From an uncultured Collinsella sp. (GTDB taxonomy: Bacteria; Actinomycetota; Coriobacteriia; Coriobacteriales; Coriobacteriaceae): a DNA stretch of 15,768 nt. Location of the stretch: positions 1 to 15,768 of the forward strand of contig CABSNL010000048.1 in assembly GCA_902479095.1 (NCBI GenBank), in the 5' to 3' direction. The notes beneath the pieces were generated by a model. The model worked only from the letters and a program-made list of their open reading frames with translations. It had not been told where the DNA came from and did not search any database. A program made the position numbers and the translations under genes. Shown piece by piece: positions 6,694 through 14,018 of this stretch. Position 1 is the first letter of the stretch; each line of letters begins with the position of its first letter.

Positions 6694-7188
6694 TTACTCC
6701 TTAACGGTTTTCTGTAGCAGGCAGACGGCCCAGGCGCCGATTCCCTCGCCCTGGCCTTCCCAACCGAGCTTTTCGGTCGTGGTGGCGGCGACGCCCACGT
6801 TTTCGACGTCAACGCCCAGGGCATGGGCAAGGTTGGCGCGCATGGCATCGCGGTGCGGGGTGATCTTGGGTTGCTGACAGGCAATGGTGCAATCGGCATC
6901 GACAAACTCAAAGCCCAGCTCGCGCGCGTAGTCCATCACGCGGGCGAGCAGCACCATCGAATCTGCACCCTCGTAGGCAGGATCGGTGTCGGGGAATAGC
7001 TTGCCGATGTCTCCCCCGCGGCAGGCGCCCAGAATGGCATCGGCCAAGGCGTGCGCGAGCACATCGGCATCCGAGTGGCCCAGCAGGCCGCGCTCGTAGG
7101 GAATGTCGACCCCGCCGATGATACATCGACGTCCCTCCACCAAACGGTGGACGTCGTAGCCGTGGCCAATGCGCAGGTTACTGAACAT
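6694..7188 (-). CDS. ispF: 2-C-methyl-D-erythritol 2,4-cyclodiphosphate synthase
   Basis: Fifth enzyme of the methylerythritol phosphate pathway; it closes the 2,4-cyclodiphosphate ring and releases CMP. The 164-residue protein carries the metal ligands D12 and H14 (GHGYDVHRL) and H46 (DADVLAHAL), each four positions after E. coli D8/H10/H42. GLLGHSDAD, GDIGKLFPDTD and NVGVAATTTEKLG are also characteristic. I chose the ATG at 7188 because the family begins right at MFSNLRIGHGYDVH and a purine-rich GGGAGAGG precedes it. An upstream in-frame start at 7221 would add 11 residues lying inside ispD. The start overlaps the end of ispD by 11 bp, as in other genomes where ispD and ispF are coupled or fused. 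Confidence 0.95.
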   Translation of the reverse strand: MFSNLRIGHGYDVHRLVEGRRCIIGGVDIPYERGLLGHSDADVLAHALADAILGACRGGDIGKLFPDTDPAYEGADSMVLLARVMDYARELGFEFVDADCTIACQQPKITPHRDAMRANLAHALGVDVENVGVAATTTEKLGWEGQGEGIGAWAVCLLQKTVKE

Positions 7189-7906
7189 GGGGAAGGTCCT
7201 CTCCCTCGGCCATACGGCCAAGCAGAATCGCGGTTACGGGACGCAGGTCCTCGGGCACCGTCACCTTAAGGTTGTCGCGCGGGCTCTGGACGCAGCGGAC
7301 GCGCCCACCCATGCGCTCGACCAGCGATGAATCGTCGGTACCGATAAAACCCTCGGCGATAGCAGCGGCGTGAGCGCGCTTCATGGCGTCGACGCTAAAA
7401 ATCTGCGGCGTCTGCGCGGCCCAATAGAGCTCGCGCGGCGGCGTCTCGACGATATTATCGCCGTCGACGATCTTGAGCGTGTCGATCGCGGGCTGACCGC
7501 ACACGACACCGTCGAGCGAGCGGTCGCCCATGAGCACGTCGATAGCGTGGTCGATGGCCTCGGTCGTAATGAGCGGACGAGCGCCATCGTGGATGGCGAC
7601 ATATTCGAAACCCGCCGGAACCGCATGCACGCCGGCACGGGTGGAATCCTGACGGGTATCGCCGGCATCGGCAAAGCTGATGGGCGTGTCATAGTCAAAC
7701 GGGTCGATGGCAAGGCGGCGCATCTCGGCACGGCGCTCGGCAGGACACACCACCACGATGTGGCCGACCTTGTCGCTCCGATCGAACGCGCGGATGGACC
7801 AGCTCATGAGCGGACGGCCCGCCACGTTAACGAGCTGCTTGCCGCCGGGATTTCCAAAGCGCTGGCCGCTGCCGCCGGCAACGACCACGGCGCATACAGG
7901 CGCCAT
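7178..7906 (-). CDS. ispD: 2-C-methyl-D-erythritol 4-phosphate cytidylyltransferase
   Basis: 242 residues. It transfers CMP from CTP to methylerythritol 4-phosphate, the third step of the MEP isoprenoid pathway. The nucleotide-binding signature VVVAGGSGQRFGNPGGKQLV contains R16 and K23, equivalent to E. coli R20 and K27. Further family motifs are VAIHDGARPLIT and GVVCGQPAIDTLK. The ATG shares one base with the disA stop (TAATG), a hallmark of translational coupling. IspE, the intervening step, is not in the window. Confidence 0.95.
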   Translation of the reverse strand: MAPVCAVVVAGGSGQRFGNPGGKQLVNVAGRPLMSWSIRAFDRSDKVGHIVVVCPAERRAEMRRLAIDPFDYDTPISFADAGDTRQDSTRAGVHAVPAGFEYVAIHDGARPLITTEAIDHAIDVLMGDRSLDGVVCGQPAIDTLKIVDGDNIVETPPRELYWAAQTPQIFSVDAMKRAHAAAIAEGFIGTDDSSLVERMGGRVRCVQSPRDNLKVTVPEDLRPVTAILLGRMAEGEDLPHVQ

Positions 7907-8973
7907 TATGCGTTCCCCTGTTTGGTGCCCTTCATGCGGTACAGGGAGTCCGCAAGAATGGCAGGGTTGTTGACGCCAAAGTCGCCCAGGCGCTCCGGAT
8001 CCTCGCTGATGTCGTCCATGAGCTCCTGCAGCGAGCCATACTCGTCGACGATCTTCTCGGCCACGCCGTCGCGCACGACGGACACGCGCGAAAGCGTGCG
8101 CAGGCCCAGCGGCGTCATGACGGAGTCCTCGTCCAGGTCGTCGTAACCCAGAACCGCCGCCACGTGTTGCGGGTCGGACAGGTCCTTAGGCGTCATGCGA
8201 GCGAGCTCGGCGCGGATCTTCTCGGCATTGGCCTCGGAGGAGTCACTCGCGTAGTCGCGGATCATCAGGTCGTATTCGGTATCCATGCTGGAACCGGCGA
8301 GCTGCTCGAGCTGCATCTGCACGAGCTTGCCCTGGTTGCCCAGCTTGACGATGCAATCCTTAAGCTCGGTCTTTGCCTGCTGCATGATCTCGAAGCTCGA
8401 GAAAATACCGGTAATGTCGGCGAGCGTAACGTAGTCGTCGAGCTCGAGGGCCGTCAGGCGCAGCAGGGAGCGATCGAGCGACTGACGGGTAGTCTGGAGC
8501 GTGGCGACGAGCTGGTTGACCGAGCTCATGATGGTGGTGACGGGCTGAATCTCGTAGCTCTTGCCGTGAACGTACACGTTGACGACGGCACGACGGGCCG
8601 AGACCGAGATCACGATGGCATCGGTGAGCACCGACATGCGAGCGGCGGTGCGGTGACGCATGCCCGTCTCGCTCGTGGCAAGCGAGGGATCGGGATTGAG
8701 GTGGAAGTTGGCGCGCAGGATCTGGGTGAGGTCGCCGTCGATGACGATGGCACCGTCCATCTTGGAGAGCTCGAACAGACGGTTCGAGGTGAACGAAATG
8801 TTGAGCGGGAAGCCGTCGTTACCGGCAGCGAGCACGTTTTCGGTGTCGCCGACGCAGATAAGGGCACCCAGGTGACCAGCGATGATCATGTCGAGGGCGG
8901 TGCGGATCGGCTGACCAGGTGCCGTCAGGCGGATGGCCTGTTCCATACGCTTTTGCAGCTCGTTCTTATCCAA
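7906..8973 (-). CDS. disA: DNA-integrity-scanning diadenylate cyclase DisA
   Basis: 355 residues. It makes the second messenger cyclic di-AMP from two ATP and couples this to DNA scanning. The N-terminal DAC domain has the DGA motif at 73-75 and RHR at 106-108. A helical linker follows (about 150-290), then a RuvA-like helix-hairpin-helix domain at the C-terminus (AVLGYDDLDEDSV, LGDFGVNNPAILADSLYRM). The start is TTG at 8971-8973. GGGAG lies 7 nt upstream, the family N-terminus begins here, and no in-frame ATG is suitable. It is the first gene in the visible operon and is divergent from mntP. RadA, the usual neighbour and partner upstream, is not between clpC and disA in this window. Confidence 0.96.
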   Translation of the reverse strand: MDKNELQKRMEQAIRLTAPGQPIRTALDMIIAGHLGALICVGDTENVLAAGNDGFPLNISFTSNRLFELSKMDGAIVIDGDLTQILRANFHLNPDPSLATSETGMRHRTAARMSVLTDAIVISVSARRAVVNVYVHGKSYEIQPVTTIMSSVNQLVATLQTTRQSLDRSLLRLTALELDDYVTLADITGIFSSFEIMQQAKTELKDCIVKLGNQGKLVQMQLEQLAGSSMDTEYDLMIRDYASDSSEANAEKIRAELARMTPKDLSDPQHVAAVLGYDDLDEDSVMTPLGLRTLSRVSVVRDGVAEKIVDEYGSLQELMDDISEDPERLGDFGVNNPAILADSLYRMKGTKQGNA

Positions 8974-9131
8974 GGCATCGCTCCCATCGTATACGCTCCA
9001 TAAACGCTAAATAGTTTCTCACGGTTTGTCCCTGCGGCGCTTGCGAAATCCGATGCTTACAGAATGAGCGAACACCGCTGAGAGCCCAACCCAAATGGGC
9101 TGCTTATGTGGTAGCATCGGTATTCACATGA
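8974..9131. other. Divergent disA/mntP intergenic region
   Basis: Promoters for disA (leftward) and the mntP riboswitch transcript (rightward) must lie here, but I see no convincing -35/-10 pair. A short hairpin (AGCCCA-N7-TGGGCT, 9083-9101) is present without a U-tract. TAGCAT preceded by TGTGG (9107-9117) is a weak extended -10 candidate for the rightward transcript. Confidence 0.4.
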
Positions 9132-9229
9132 ATGAGGGAGTAGTCGCGTGACCGGGTTCGCCTCCGGTGGCGCGGCAAGTCAACATACTGGCCGAAACGG
9201 TCTGGCTTGCCTTAATGAACGAGACTCGT
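9132..9229 (+). ncRNA. yybP-ykoY manganese riboswitch aptamer
   Basis: The leader carries the conserved blocks of this aptamer in order: GGGAGTAG (9136-9143), a GC-rich hairpin, GTCAACATACTGG (near 9179-9191), a second hairpin, then GAACGAGAC (9217-9225). P1 can form between ATGAG (9132-9136) and CTCGT (9225-9229). The family binds Mn2+ and most often controls manganese exporters; the next gene is mntP. The 3' strand of P1 is also part of the 5' arm of the terminator that follows, so Mn2+ binding would block termination and switch mntP on (inference from pairing). Confidence 0.88.
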
Positions 9230-9266
9230 GGCTGTGCGCGCAACGCGTACGCCACGGGTCTTTTTT
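9223..9266 (+). terminator. Riboswitch expression-platform terminator
   Basis: GACTCGTGGC (9223-9232) pairs with GCCACGGGTC (9251-9260), with one G-U. An inner stem GTGCGCG/CGCGTAC (9234-9240, 9244-9250) continues the hairpin after a single bulged base, closed by a CAA loop. Six T follow (9261-9266). It overlaps the aptamer P1 strand, giving mutually exclusive folds upstream of mntP. Confidence 0.92.
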
Positions 9267-9288
9267 GTTATTCCCCCAAGAGGTACAC

Positions 9289-9302
9289 GCGGGCTCGCCC
9301 GC
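9289..9302 (+). other. Short hairpin next to the mntP ribosome binding site
   Basis: GCGGGC-TC-GCCCGC, a perfect 6-bp inverted repeat, ends immediately before the purine-rich binding site AGAGAGGGAG (9303-9312). It could modulate initiation or shield the leader; no function is shown. Confidence 0.4.
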
Positions 9303-9319
9303 AGAGAGGGAGCCAGGCT

Positions 9320-9898
9320 ATGGGACTCGCAGAGCTCGTGTTGCTCGCCGTTGGCCTTTCGATGGACGCCTTTGCCGTATCCATCTGCAAGGGCCTTGGC
9401 ATGAAAAAGATCAACCTTAAGGTCGCCGCAGTGCTCGGCCTGTTCTTTGGCGGCTTCCAGGCAGGCATGCCCGTGATCGGATGGGCGCTTGGCAGTCAAT
9501 TCATGGGCATCATCGGACCCATCGACCATTGGATCGCCTTTATCCTTTTGGCCTTTATCGGCGGCAAAATGCTGTGGGAAGCCTTTACCGAAGACGAGGA
9601 TGGGGGCGACGGCAAGGATGCCGAAAAGATTGACCTGGCAGAATATCTGATTCTTGCCATTGCCACCTCGATTGACGCCCTAGCCGTAGGCATCTCGTTT
9701 GCGGCGCTCTCGGTTGACATCGTTCCCGCTGTATCGCTTATCGGCGTCACAACGTTTATCTTCTCCGTCGCCGGCGTAGCGATCGGCCACACCTTTGGCG
9801 CGCGCTACGAAAAACCCGCCACCATCGTGGGTGGCGTCGTACTCATCCTCATCGGGCTTAAGATCCTGCTTGAGCATCTGGGGATTTTGGCGCTGTAA
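9320..9898 (+). CDS. mntP: Manganese efflux pump MntP
   Basis: 192 residues, close to E. coli MntP (188). Six membrane segments form two repeats of a DUF204-type fold. Each repeat carries an Asp motif in the membrane: LSMDAFAVSICKGLGMKK (D16) and ATSIDALAVGISFAAL. A cytoplasmic acidic loop (EDEDGGDGKDAEK) joins them. It exports Mn2+ from the cytoplasm. I chose the ATG at 9320 because it starts the conserved MGLAELVLLAVGLSMDAF and has GGGAG 7 nt upstream. Longer frames reading from 9148 or 9167 pass through the riboswitch and are not real. A terminator at 9935-9968 ends the transcript. Confidence 0.95.
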   Translation: MGLAELVLLAVGLSMDAFAVSICKGLGMKKINLKVAAVLGLFFGGFQAGMPVIGWALGSQFMGIIGPIDHWIAFILLAFIGGKMLWEAFTEDEDGGDGKDAEKIDLAEYLILAIATSIDALAVGISFAALSVDIVPAVSLIGVTTFIFSVAGVAIGHTFGARYEKPATIVGGVVLILIGLKILLEHLGILAL

Positions 9899-9934
9899 CG
9901 CCAAGCACAATCGCTCAAAACTCAACGCCAGCAC

Positions 9935-9968
9935 AAGGCCTTATGCAGAGTTTTGCATGAGGCCTTTT
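9935..9968 (+). terminator. mntP terminator, apex doubles as a hipBA operator
   Basis: AAGGCCTTATGCA (9935-9947) pairs with TGCATGAGGCCTT (9954-9966), with one G-U, around a GAGTTT loop and ending in TTTT. The top of the stem is exactly TGCA-N6-TGCA, the first of three evenly spaced palindromes before hipB. Confidence 0.85.
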
Positions 9969-10011
9969 CGTGCAGACTTTTGCATGTCATACTGATATGC
10001 ACAAGTCTGCA
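9944..10011 (+). promoter_or_regulatory. Three evenly spaced TGCA-N6-TGCA operators before hipB
   Basis: Palindromes sit at 9944-9957, 9971-9984 and 9998-10011, exactly 27 bp apart, each with flanks fitting R-TGCA-N6-TGCA-Y. The first two match at 15 of 17 positions as direct repeats. The second and third also form a 17-bp inverted repeat with one mismatch (9969-9985 and 9997-10013). HipB proteins are dimers that bind several spaced palindromes; the E. coli sites have a different sequence. The last copy ends 16 bp before the hipB GTG. No firm -35/-10 is visible; CATACT (9988-9993) between copies 2 and 3 is a weak -10. Confidence 0.8.
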
Positions 10012-10026
10012 CGTTAGGAGATCGCC

Positions 10027-10458
10027 GTGGACACCCTTCCCATCACCACACCGCGCCAAGCTGGCATCTACGTACGCCAGGCACGCGAGGCTCAGGGTCT
10101 CACTCGTGCGACCCTCGCTAAAAAAGCCGGTGTTTCGGAGCGCCTGCTCGCATCGCTCGAGCTGGGCGACGCTACCGGCATTCGACTCGACAAGCTGCTG
10201 ACCGTCTTTAACGCACTCGGCATAGGTCTCTTCGCGCAAAGCGATAACGACTCCATCGCATCGCCCTCCGAACATCCGACGACGATAGTGAACCTCCCTA
10301 TCGCGAACTCGAATACCCTGCCAAAGCCAAGCGTAGGCAGACGACCCACTCGACAAGGAACGCCATCTTCCTATGGTGCCTTGCTGGCCCAAATCGCAGC
10401 CGAGCAAGGCCTTTCCGGCACTTCAAACCTCTCCTTTGGCTGCAAGGTTGTGAAATAA
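10027..10458 (+). CDS. hipB: HipB-like antitoxin, Cro/C1-type HTH
   Basis: 143 residues. Residues about 10-70 form a Cro/C1 helix-turn-helix (GIYVRQAREAQGLTRATLAK, then KAGVSERLLASLELGDATGI, then LDKLLTVFNALGIGL), typical of HipB. The rest (about 75-143) is a polar tail longer than that of E. coli HipB (88 residues), possibly for toxin contact or degradation. The start is GTG with AGGAG 6 nt upstream. The stop TAA is directly followed by the hipA ATG (TAAATG). It should repress the operon through the three operators upstream and neutralise HipA. The partner toxin is broken by a nonsense codon, so the intact antitoxin may now act only as a repressor. Confidence 0.88.
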   Translation: MDTLPITTPRQAGIYVRQAREAQGLTRATLAKKAGVSERLLASLELGDATGIRLDKLLTVFNALGIGLFAQSDNDSIASPSEHPTTIVNLPIANSNTLPKPSVGRRPTRQGTPSSYGALLAQIAAEQGLSGTSNLSFGCKVVK

Positions 10459-11763
10459 ATGGCAGAGATGGAGCTCGCGACCCTCATTTGTGGCGAAATC
10501 GCCGGCACTCTCCGGCAAGACGAGCATGGACTCTGCAGCTTTGCATACGCCCCAACCTATTGCGGAGCACCGTTATCGCTAACAATGCCGCTTTCCAATC
10601 GCACGTATGGCCATAACATCGTCCGCCCGTTCCTATTTGGCCTTTTGCCCGACAGTCAAGAGCAGCGTCGCGCTATTGCCACCGAGCATGATGTTGCATC
10701 CAACAACCCCGTCGCCCTCTTGTGCCATATCGGTCTTGACTGCGCGGGGGCCGTTCAGTTTTGTCGAGCCGATCAATTAGACGCCGCCCGCGGCAGGGTC
10801 TCGGCATACCGCCCGCTTACCAATTCTCAAATCGCTCACAAGCTCAAAGCAATTCGCGATGACGAAAGAGAGACATGGATGGGCTCCAACGAAAGCTGGT
10901 CCCTGGGCGGCAATCAAGGCAAATTTGCACTAGCTTGGCATGACGGCCAATGGTGCGAATGTCTAGGGTCATCCCCCACTACCCATATCTTCAAAAATGG
11001 TGTCGTTGGGTTCAAACATCAGGCCTTAAACGAATTCGTCTGCATGAAAACGGCTCGGCGTGTTGGCATTCCAACTGCTAACGTCTCCTATTGCACATTT
11101 GAAGACGAAGCCGCGCTCGTCGTTGAACGGTACGACAGAATGGTCAATAGCAGCGGAAATATCGAAAGGCTGCATCAGGAGGACTTTTGCTAGGCGCTCA
11201 GTGTATTGCCAAGCCAGAAATACACCGCCGACGGAGGACCAACTACACGGGACATCCAAGAACGACTGATTAACACAGTCCCCCACCACATGAATCTTGT
11301 GCTTTTTACCTATATGTTGTTCTATAACGCCATTATCGGAGCGCCTGACGCACACGCTAAAAACTACTCGCTCATCCTAGGCAAGGGCACAAACGCGGCG
11401 CTCGCACCCATGTACGATGTCGCATCGGGCTTGGCGTACGAACGCATGCGCCGCCGGGCGCGCCTTGCCATGAGCGTTGGCGGCGAAAATCGTGTGGGGC
11501 GCATCGGTCCAGGCGCTATCCGCCGATACCACGGTATGGGCGACCCCGCGCTGGAGGCGGCGCTCACCGATGCCGGGCTATCCGAGAAGTTTTGCTTTGC
11601 GACCATGATGGACCTCGCCTACGAGGTACCCATTTGCATGGAAGAGGTCATGGACGAATACGCCGACCTGCCCGGCATGGCGGACCTGCGCGAGCATATG
11701 CTCGGCCCCGTCTGCGAAAACTGCCAGCGCACCCTCGACCTCATCAAGGCGGATATGGGCTAG
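10459..11763 (+). pseudogene. hipA: hipA-like kinase toxin interrupted by one in-frame TAG
   Basis: Read through, the frame is 434 codons, the normal HipA size. It encodes a Ser/Thr kinase that in E. coli phosphorylates GltX. The TAG at 11191-11193 is codon 245, and both sides are in the same frame: RLHQEDFC, then * , then ALSVLPSQKYTADGGP. The family usually has HQEDFCQAL, so a CAG-to-TAG change fits exactly. The 244-residue product keeps the N-terminal subdomain, including S148 in WSLGGNQGKFAL (near E. coli S150). It loses the catalytic D297 (PDAHAKN) and metal ligand D320 (APMYDVAS), spaced 23 apart as in E. coli D309/D332. The 3' half could only start at TTG 11206, with no binding site. 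No other decay is seen, so the change is recent, a sequencing error, or a population variant. Confidence 0.88.
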
Positions 11764-11795
11764 GTGTCCGTAATCTCCCATTTCCCAAAAGAAGA

Positions 11796-11835
11796 GAGAG
11801 GGGGCACCTGTCGCAAAGACCGGGTGCCCCCTCTC
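11796..11835 (-). terminator. pepD terminator, convergent with hipA
   Basis: GAGAGGGGGCACC (11796-11808) pairs perfectly with GGTGCCCCCTCTC (11823-11835). On the minus strand the stem is followed by TCTTCTTTTGG, a U-rich tail, so it ends pepD. The plus-strand side (GTAATGTCATTT) is weaker, but the hairpin may also stop hipA transcripts. Confidence 0.85.
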
Positions 11836-11890
11836 GTAATGTCATTTGCAATCCGCTAGTACGTGGCTCGGACTGCTGCTAGCGCAACCT

Positions 11891-13348
11891 TTACGCAGCG
11901 AGGCGCTTTAGGACGTCGATGAGCAGCTCGTAGAAGCGCTCGGCAGAAGCGAGCTCCATGCTCTCGTCCGGGGTGTGGACATCGGAGAGCGTCGGGCCCA
12001 CGGCGATGGCGTCCAGGCCGTGCAGGGCCTCGGCAAACAGGCCGCACTCAAGGCCGGCGTGAATGGACTCGATTCGCAGCTCGGAGCCAAAGAGCTCGCG
12101 GTAGCTCTCGACAAAGACGTCGCGGACCGGCGAATGCTCAGCATAGCTCCAGCCGGGATACTCGAACTCAAACTTGGCGTCGAAGCCCAGGACATCGGCC
12201 AGCGTCTGCAGGCGGTCCTTGAACTCGTTCTGCAGCGAGGTGATCGAGGAGCGCGGGGACAGCATGATCTTGACTTGGTCGTCAGAGGTGGCAACCACGC
12301 CGATGTTGGAGGAAACCTCGACGGAGCCGTCGGTGGCGACGTTGCGGCGGATCACACCGTTGGGGGCAAGACGCAGAGCGCGAATAAGGGCAAGCGCGGA
12401 CTTCTGGTCCATGGCCTCGACCTCAGTGTTGTCGGCAATCTCAGCCGTGCAGGTAAAGCCGGGGTCGAAGACCTCGAGCTCGGCAGTAACGTCGGCGATG
12501 ATGCCCTTTGCGACCTGGGCCGCGGCCTCGGCGGCAGCGTGGTCGGCGTAGACCAGAACAGCCTTGCACTCACGGTTGATGGCGTTGTCCTTGGTGCCGC
12601 CGTTAAAGCTAACGATGGCGGGCTCGCCGGCAACCATCAGGCGGTCGATGATGCGGGCCATGATGAGGTTGCCGTTGCCGCGCTCCAGGTTGATATCGCT
12701 GCCGGAGTGGCCGCCCAGCAGGCCGGAGATGTCGAGCGTGAGGGTGCTACCGGTCTTGTGCTCGCGCGCGATCGGGCAGGTGTAGGTAACGACGACACCG
12801 CCGGCGCAGCTGACGGTGGCCACGCCCTCCTCCTCGGAATCGAGGTTGATCATGGTACGGGCGCTAATCTGGGACTTGTCGAGCGTCTCGGCGCCGACCA
12901 GGCCGGTCTCCTCGTCGGTGGTGAACACGCACTCGAGGGCCGGATGAGCAATCGAATCGTCGTTGAGCACGGTGAGCATCAGAGCGACGGCGATACCGTT
13001 GTCGGCGCCCAGCGTGGTGCCGTTAGCGGTGAGGACGCCGTCCTTGACGACCAGGTCGATACCGTCGGTCGCAAAGTCGTGCTCAACGGAACCCAACTTG
13101 TCGCAAACCATATCGATGTGGCCCTGCAGCATCACGGTCGGGGCATTCTCGGCGCCGGCAGATGCAGGCTTGCGAATGATGACGTTGTAGACCTCGTCCT
13201 GATACACGTCGAGGCCGCGCTCCTTGGCAAACGCAACCAGGAAATCGCTGATGCCCTTCTCGTTGCCAGACCCACGGGGGATCGCGCTGATCTCCTCAAA
13301 GAAATGGAACAGCTGGGCGGGCTCGTAGCCGGTAATCTTGTAGTCCAT
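11891..13348 (-). CDS. pepD: Aminoacyl-histidine dipeptidase (PepD, M20C family)
   Basis: 485 residues, the same length as E. coli PepD. A cytosolic dinuclear-metal dipeptidase that hydrolyses Xaa-His and other dipeptides. Metal and catalytic residues are visible: H77 and D79 in MLQGHIDMV, D116 in LGADNGIAV, and E146-E147 in TTDEETGLVGA. IDLDSEEEG-like (NLDSEEEG), HSGSDIN, and near the C-terminus GLECGLF and SDVHTPDESM (the last metal His) are also present. I chose the ATG at 13348, with AAGGAGG 5 nt upstream, at the family's usual start; the frame stays open for 35 more codons upstream but lacks family sequence. It sits alone between a toxin-antitoxin pair and the convergent hipA. The purpose of the position is not clear. 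Confidence 0.95.
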   Translation of the reverse strand: MDYKITGYEPAQLFHFFEEISAIPRGSGNEKGISDFLVAFAKERGLDVYQDEVYNVIIRKPASAGAENAPTVMLQGHIDMVCDKLGSVEHDFATDGIDLVVKDGVLTANGTTLGADNGIAVALMLTVLNDDSIAHPALECVFTTDEETGLVGAETLDKSQISARTMINLDSEEEGVATVSCAGGVVVTYTCPIAREHKTGSTLTLDISGLLGGHSGSDINLERGNGNLIMARIIDRLMVAGEPAIVSFNGGTKDNAINRECKAVLVYADHAAAEAAAQVAKGIIADVTAELEVFDPGFTCTAEIADNTEVEAMDQKSALALIRALRLAPNGVIRRNVATDGSVEVSSNIGVVATSDDQVKIMLSPRSSITSLQNEFKDRLQTLADVLGFDAKFEFEYPGWSYAEHSPVRDVFVESYRELFGSELRIESIHAGLECGLFAEALHGLDAIAVGPTLSDVHTPDESMELASAERFYELLIDVLKRLAA

Positions 13349-13496
13349 GGTGCCTCCTTGGCGCAACTGGTTAGACAGTAAGACATGCGACTTGTATATT
13401 CCCAGACTTTGCGTGCATAAACCAGTCGAAAACGCCGAGCGCCCTCGCATCATCGGCTAACGGCGGGGAAACGCCACTTTATTAAGATAAAGCAGG
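13349..13496 (-). other. pepD upstream region
   Basis: 148 bp between the PIN gene and pepD. On the minus strand TATACA lies about 45 bp before the pepD ATG with a poor -35, so a promoter is only possible. Two small hairpins after the PIN stop (CTTTAT-N4-ATAAAG and GGCG-N6-CGCC) lack a U-tract, so readthrough from the toxin gene into pepD cannot be excluded. Confidence 0.3.
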
Positions 13497-14018
13497 TTAG
13501 ACGGACTGCGCCGAAGGGACGTTGGACCCTTCAACCAACCTCAAAGCTTGATCAACGTTTATGCATACGCCATTGGTATGTTTAATGAGGTTTTTGTCCT
13601 CCGTCACGACGTAATCGGCATCAATGCGATTGGCGACGCCCAGCATCAGGTCGTCCTCGAAGTCGTTGTGATGATACTTGAACACAAAGGAGTCGAAGAC
13701 CTCGTCTGCACCGACCGGCGCGATGAGGGCGAGCTCGCGCATCTGCCGAACGCATGCCCAGGCCGTTTCGTCCGCCGCCGCAATGGCGTTATCGCTCAGC
13801 GAACCATTCTTCCTTCGGCACTCCCTCTTAATCGCCGCCGAGACAAGATACGAGACATCTTTGACCGAAAGAGACGAAGCAAACAGGGCAATCTGCTCCG
13901 AGACATCGGCAATCTCGAATAGACGGACAACATCCGCTGTCCGGTCCGACCTTCCAGAAAAGTAATCCATCCATACGTTGGTGTCGATGAGCAACTTGAG
14001 AATGCCGTCTGCACTCAT
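13497..14018 (-). CDS. PIN-domain ribonuclease toxin
   Basis: 173 residues. A PIN-type metal-dependent RNase fold with the conserved acidic residues: D12 in LLIDTNVWMDYF, a central Glu/Asp region, E121-D122-D123 in HHNDFEDDLML, and D141 in DYVVTEDKNL. VapC-like toxins of this fold cut tRNA, rRNA or mRNA; the target here is unknown. I chose the ATG at 14018. It overlaps the antitoxin stop as ATGA and has GGTGGAG upstream; a GTG at 14030 would add four residues. It pairs with the RHH protein encoded just before it. At 173 residues it is longer than a typical VapC (about 130), due to an insertion around KRECRRKNGSLSD and a C-terminal extension. Confidence 0.88.
   Translation of the reverse strand: MSADGILKLLIDTNVWMDYFSGRSDRTADVVRLFEIADVSEQIALFASSLSVKDVSYLVSAAIKRECRRKNGSLSDNAIAAADETAWACVRQMRELALIAPVGADEVFDSFVFKYHHNDFEDDLMLGVANRIDADYVVTEDKNLIKHTNGVCINVDQALRLVEGSNVPSAQSV

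Noticed and set aside
5158..6717. 519-codon plus-strand ORF covering cysS
   Set aside because: It mirrors cysS, whose zinc ligands, HIGN and KMSKS are all present; the antisense product has no recognisable motif and is Gly/Leu/Val shadow sequence.
7370..9003. Plus-strand ORFs of 258 and 279 codons opposite ispD and disA
   Set aside because: Both are antisense to enzymes with intact catalytic motifs.
9083..9101. Hairpin AGCCCA-N7-TGGGCT as a terminator
   Set aside because: The stem is 6 bp with no U-tract on either strand, and it lies between divergent genes.
9148..9420. Small plus-strand ORFs reading through the mntP leader
   Set aside because: They cross the riboswitch and its terminator; the MntP family starts at 9320 with its own binding site.
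11206..11763. Independent 185-codon gene after the hipA stop
   Set aside because: It is in the same frame as hipA and continues its homology directly after the TAG; its only start would be an unsupported TTG.
11975..13381. 468-codon plus-strand ORF opposite pepD
   Set aside because: PepD on the minus strand has all metal ligands and the correct length; the antisense frame is a codon-bias shadow.
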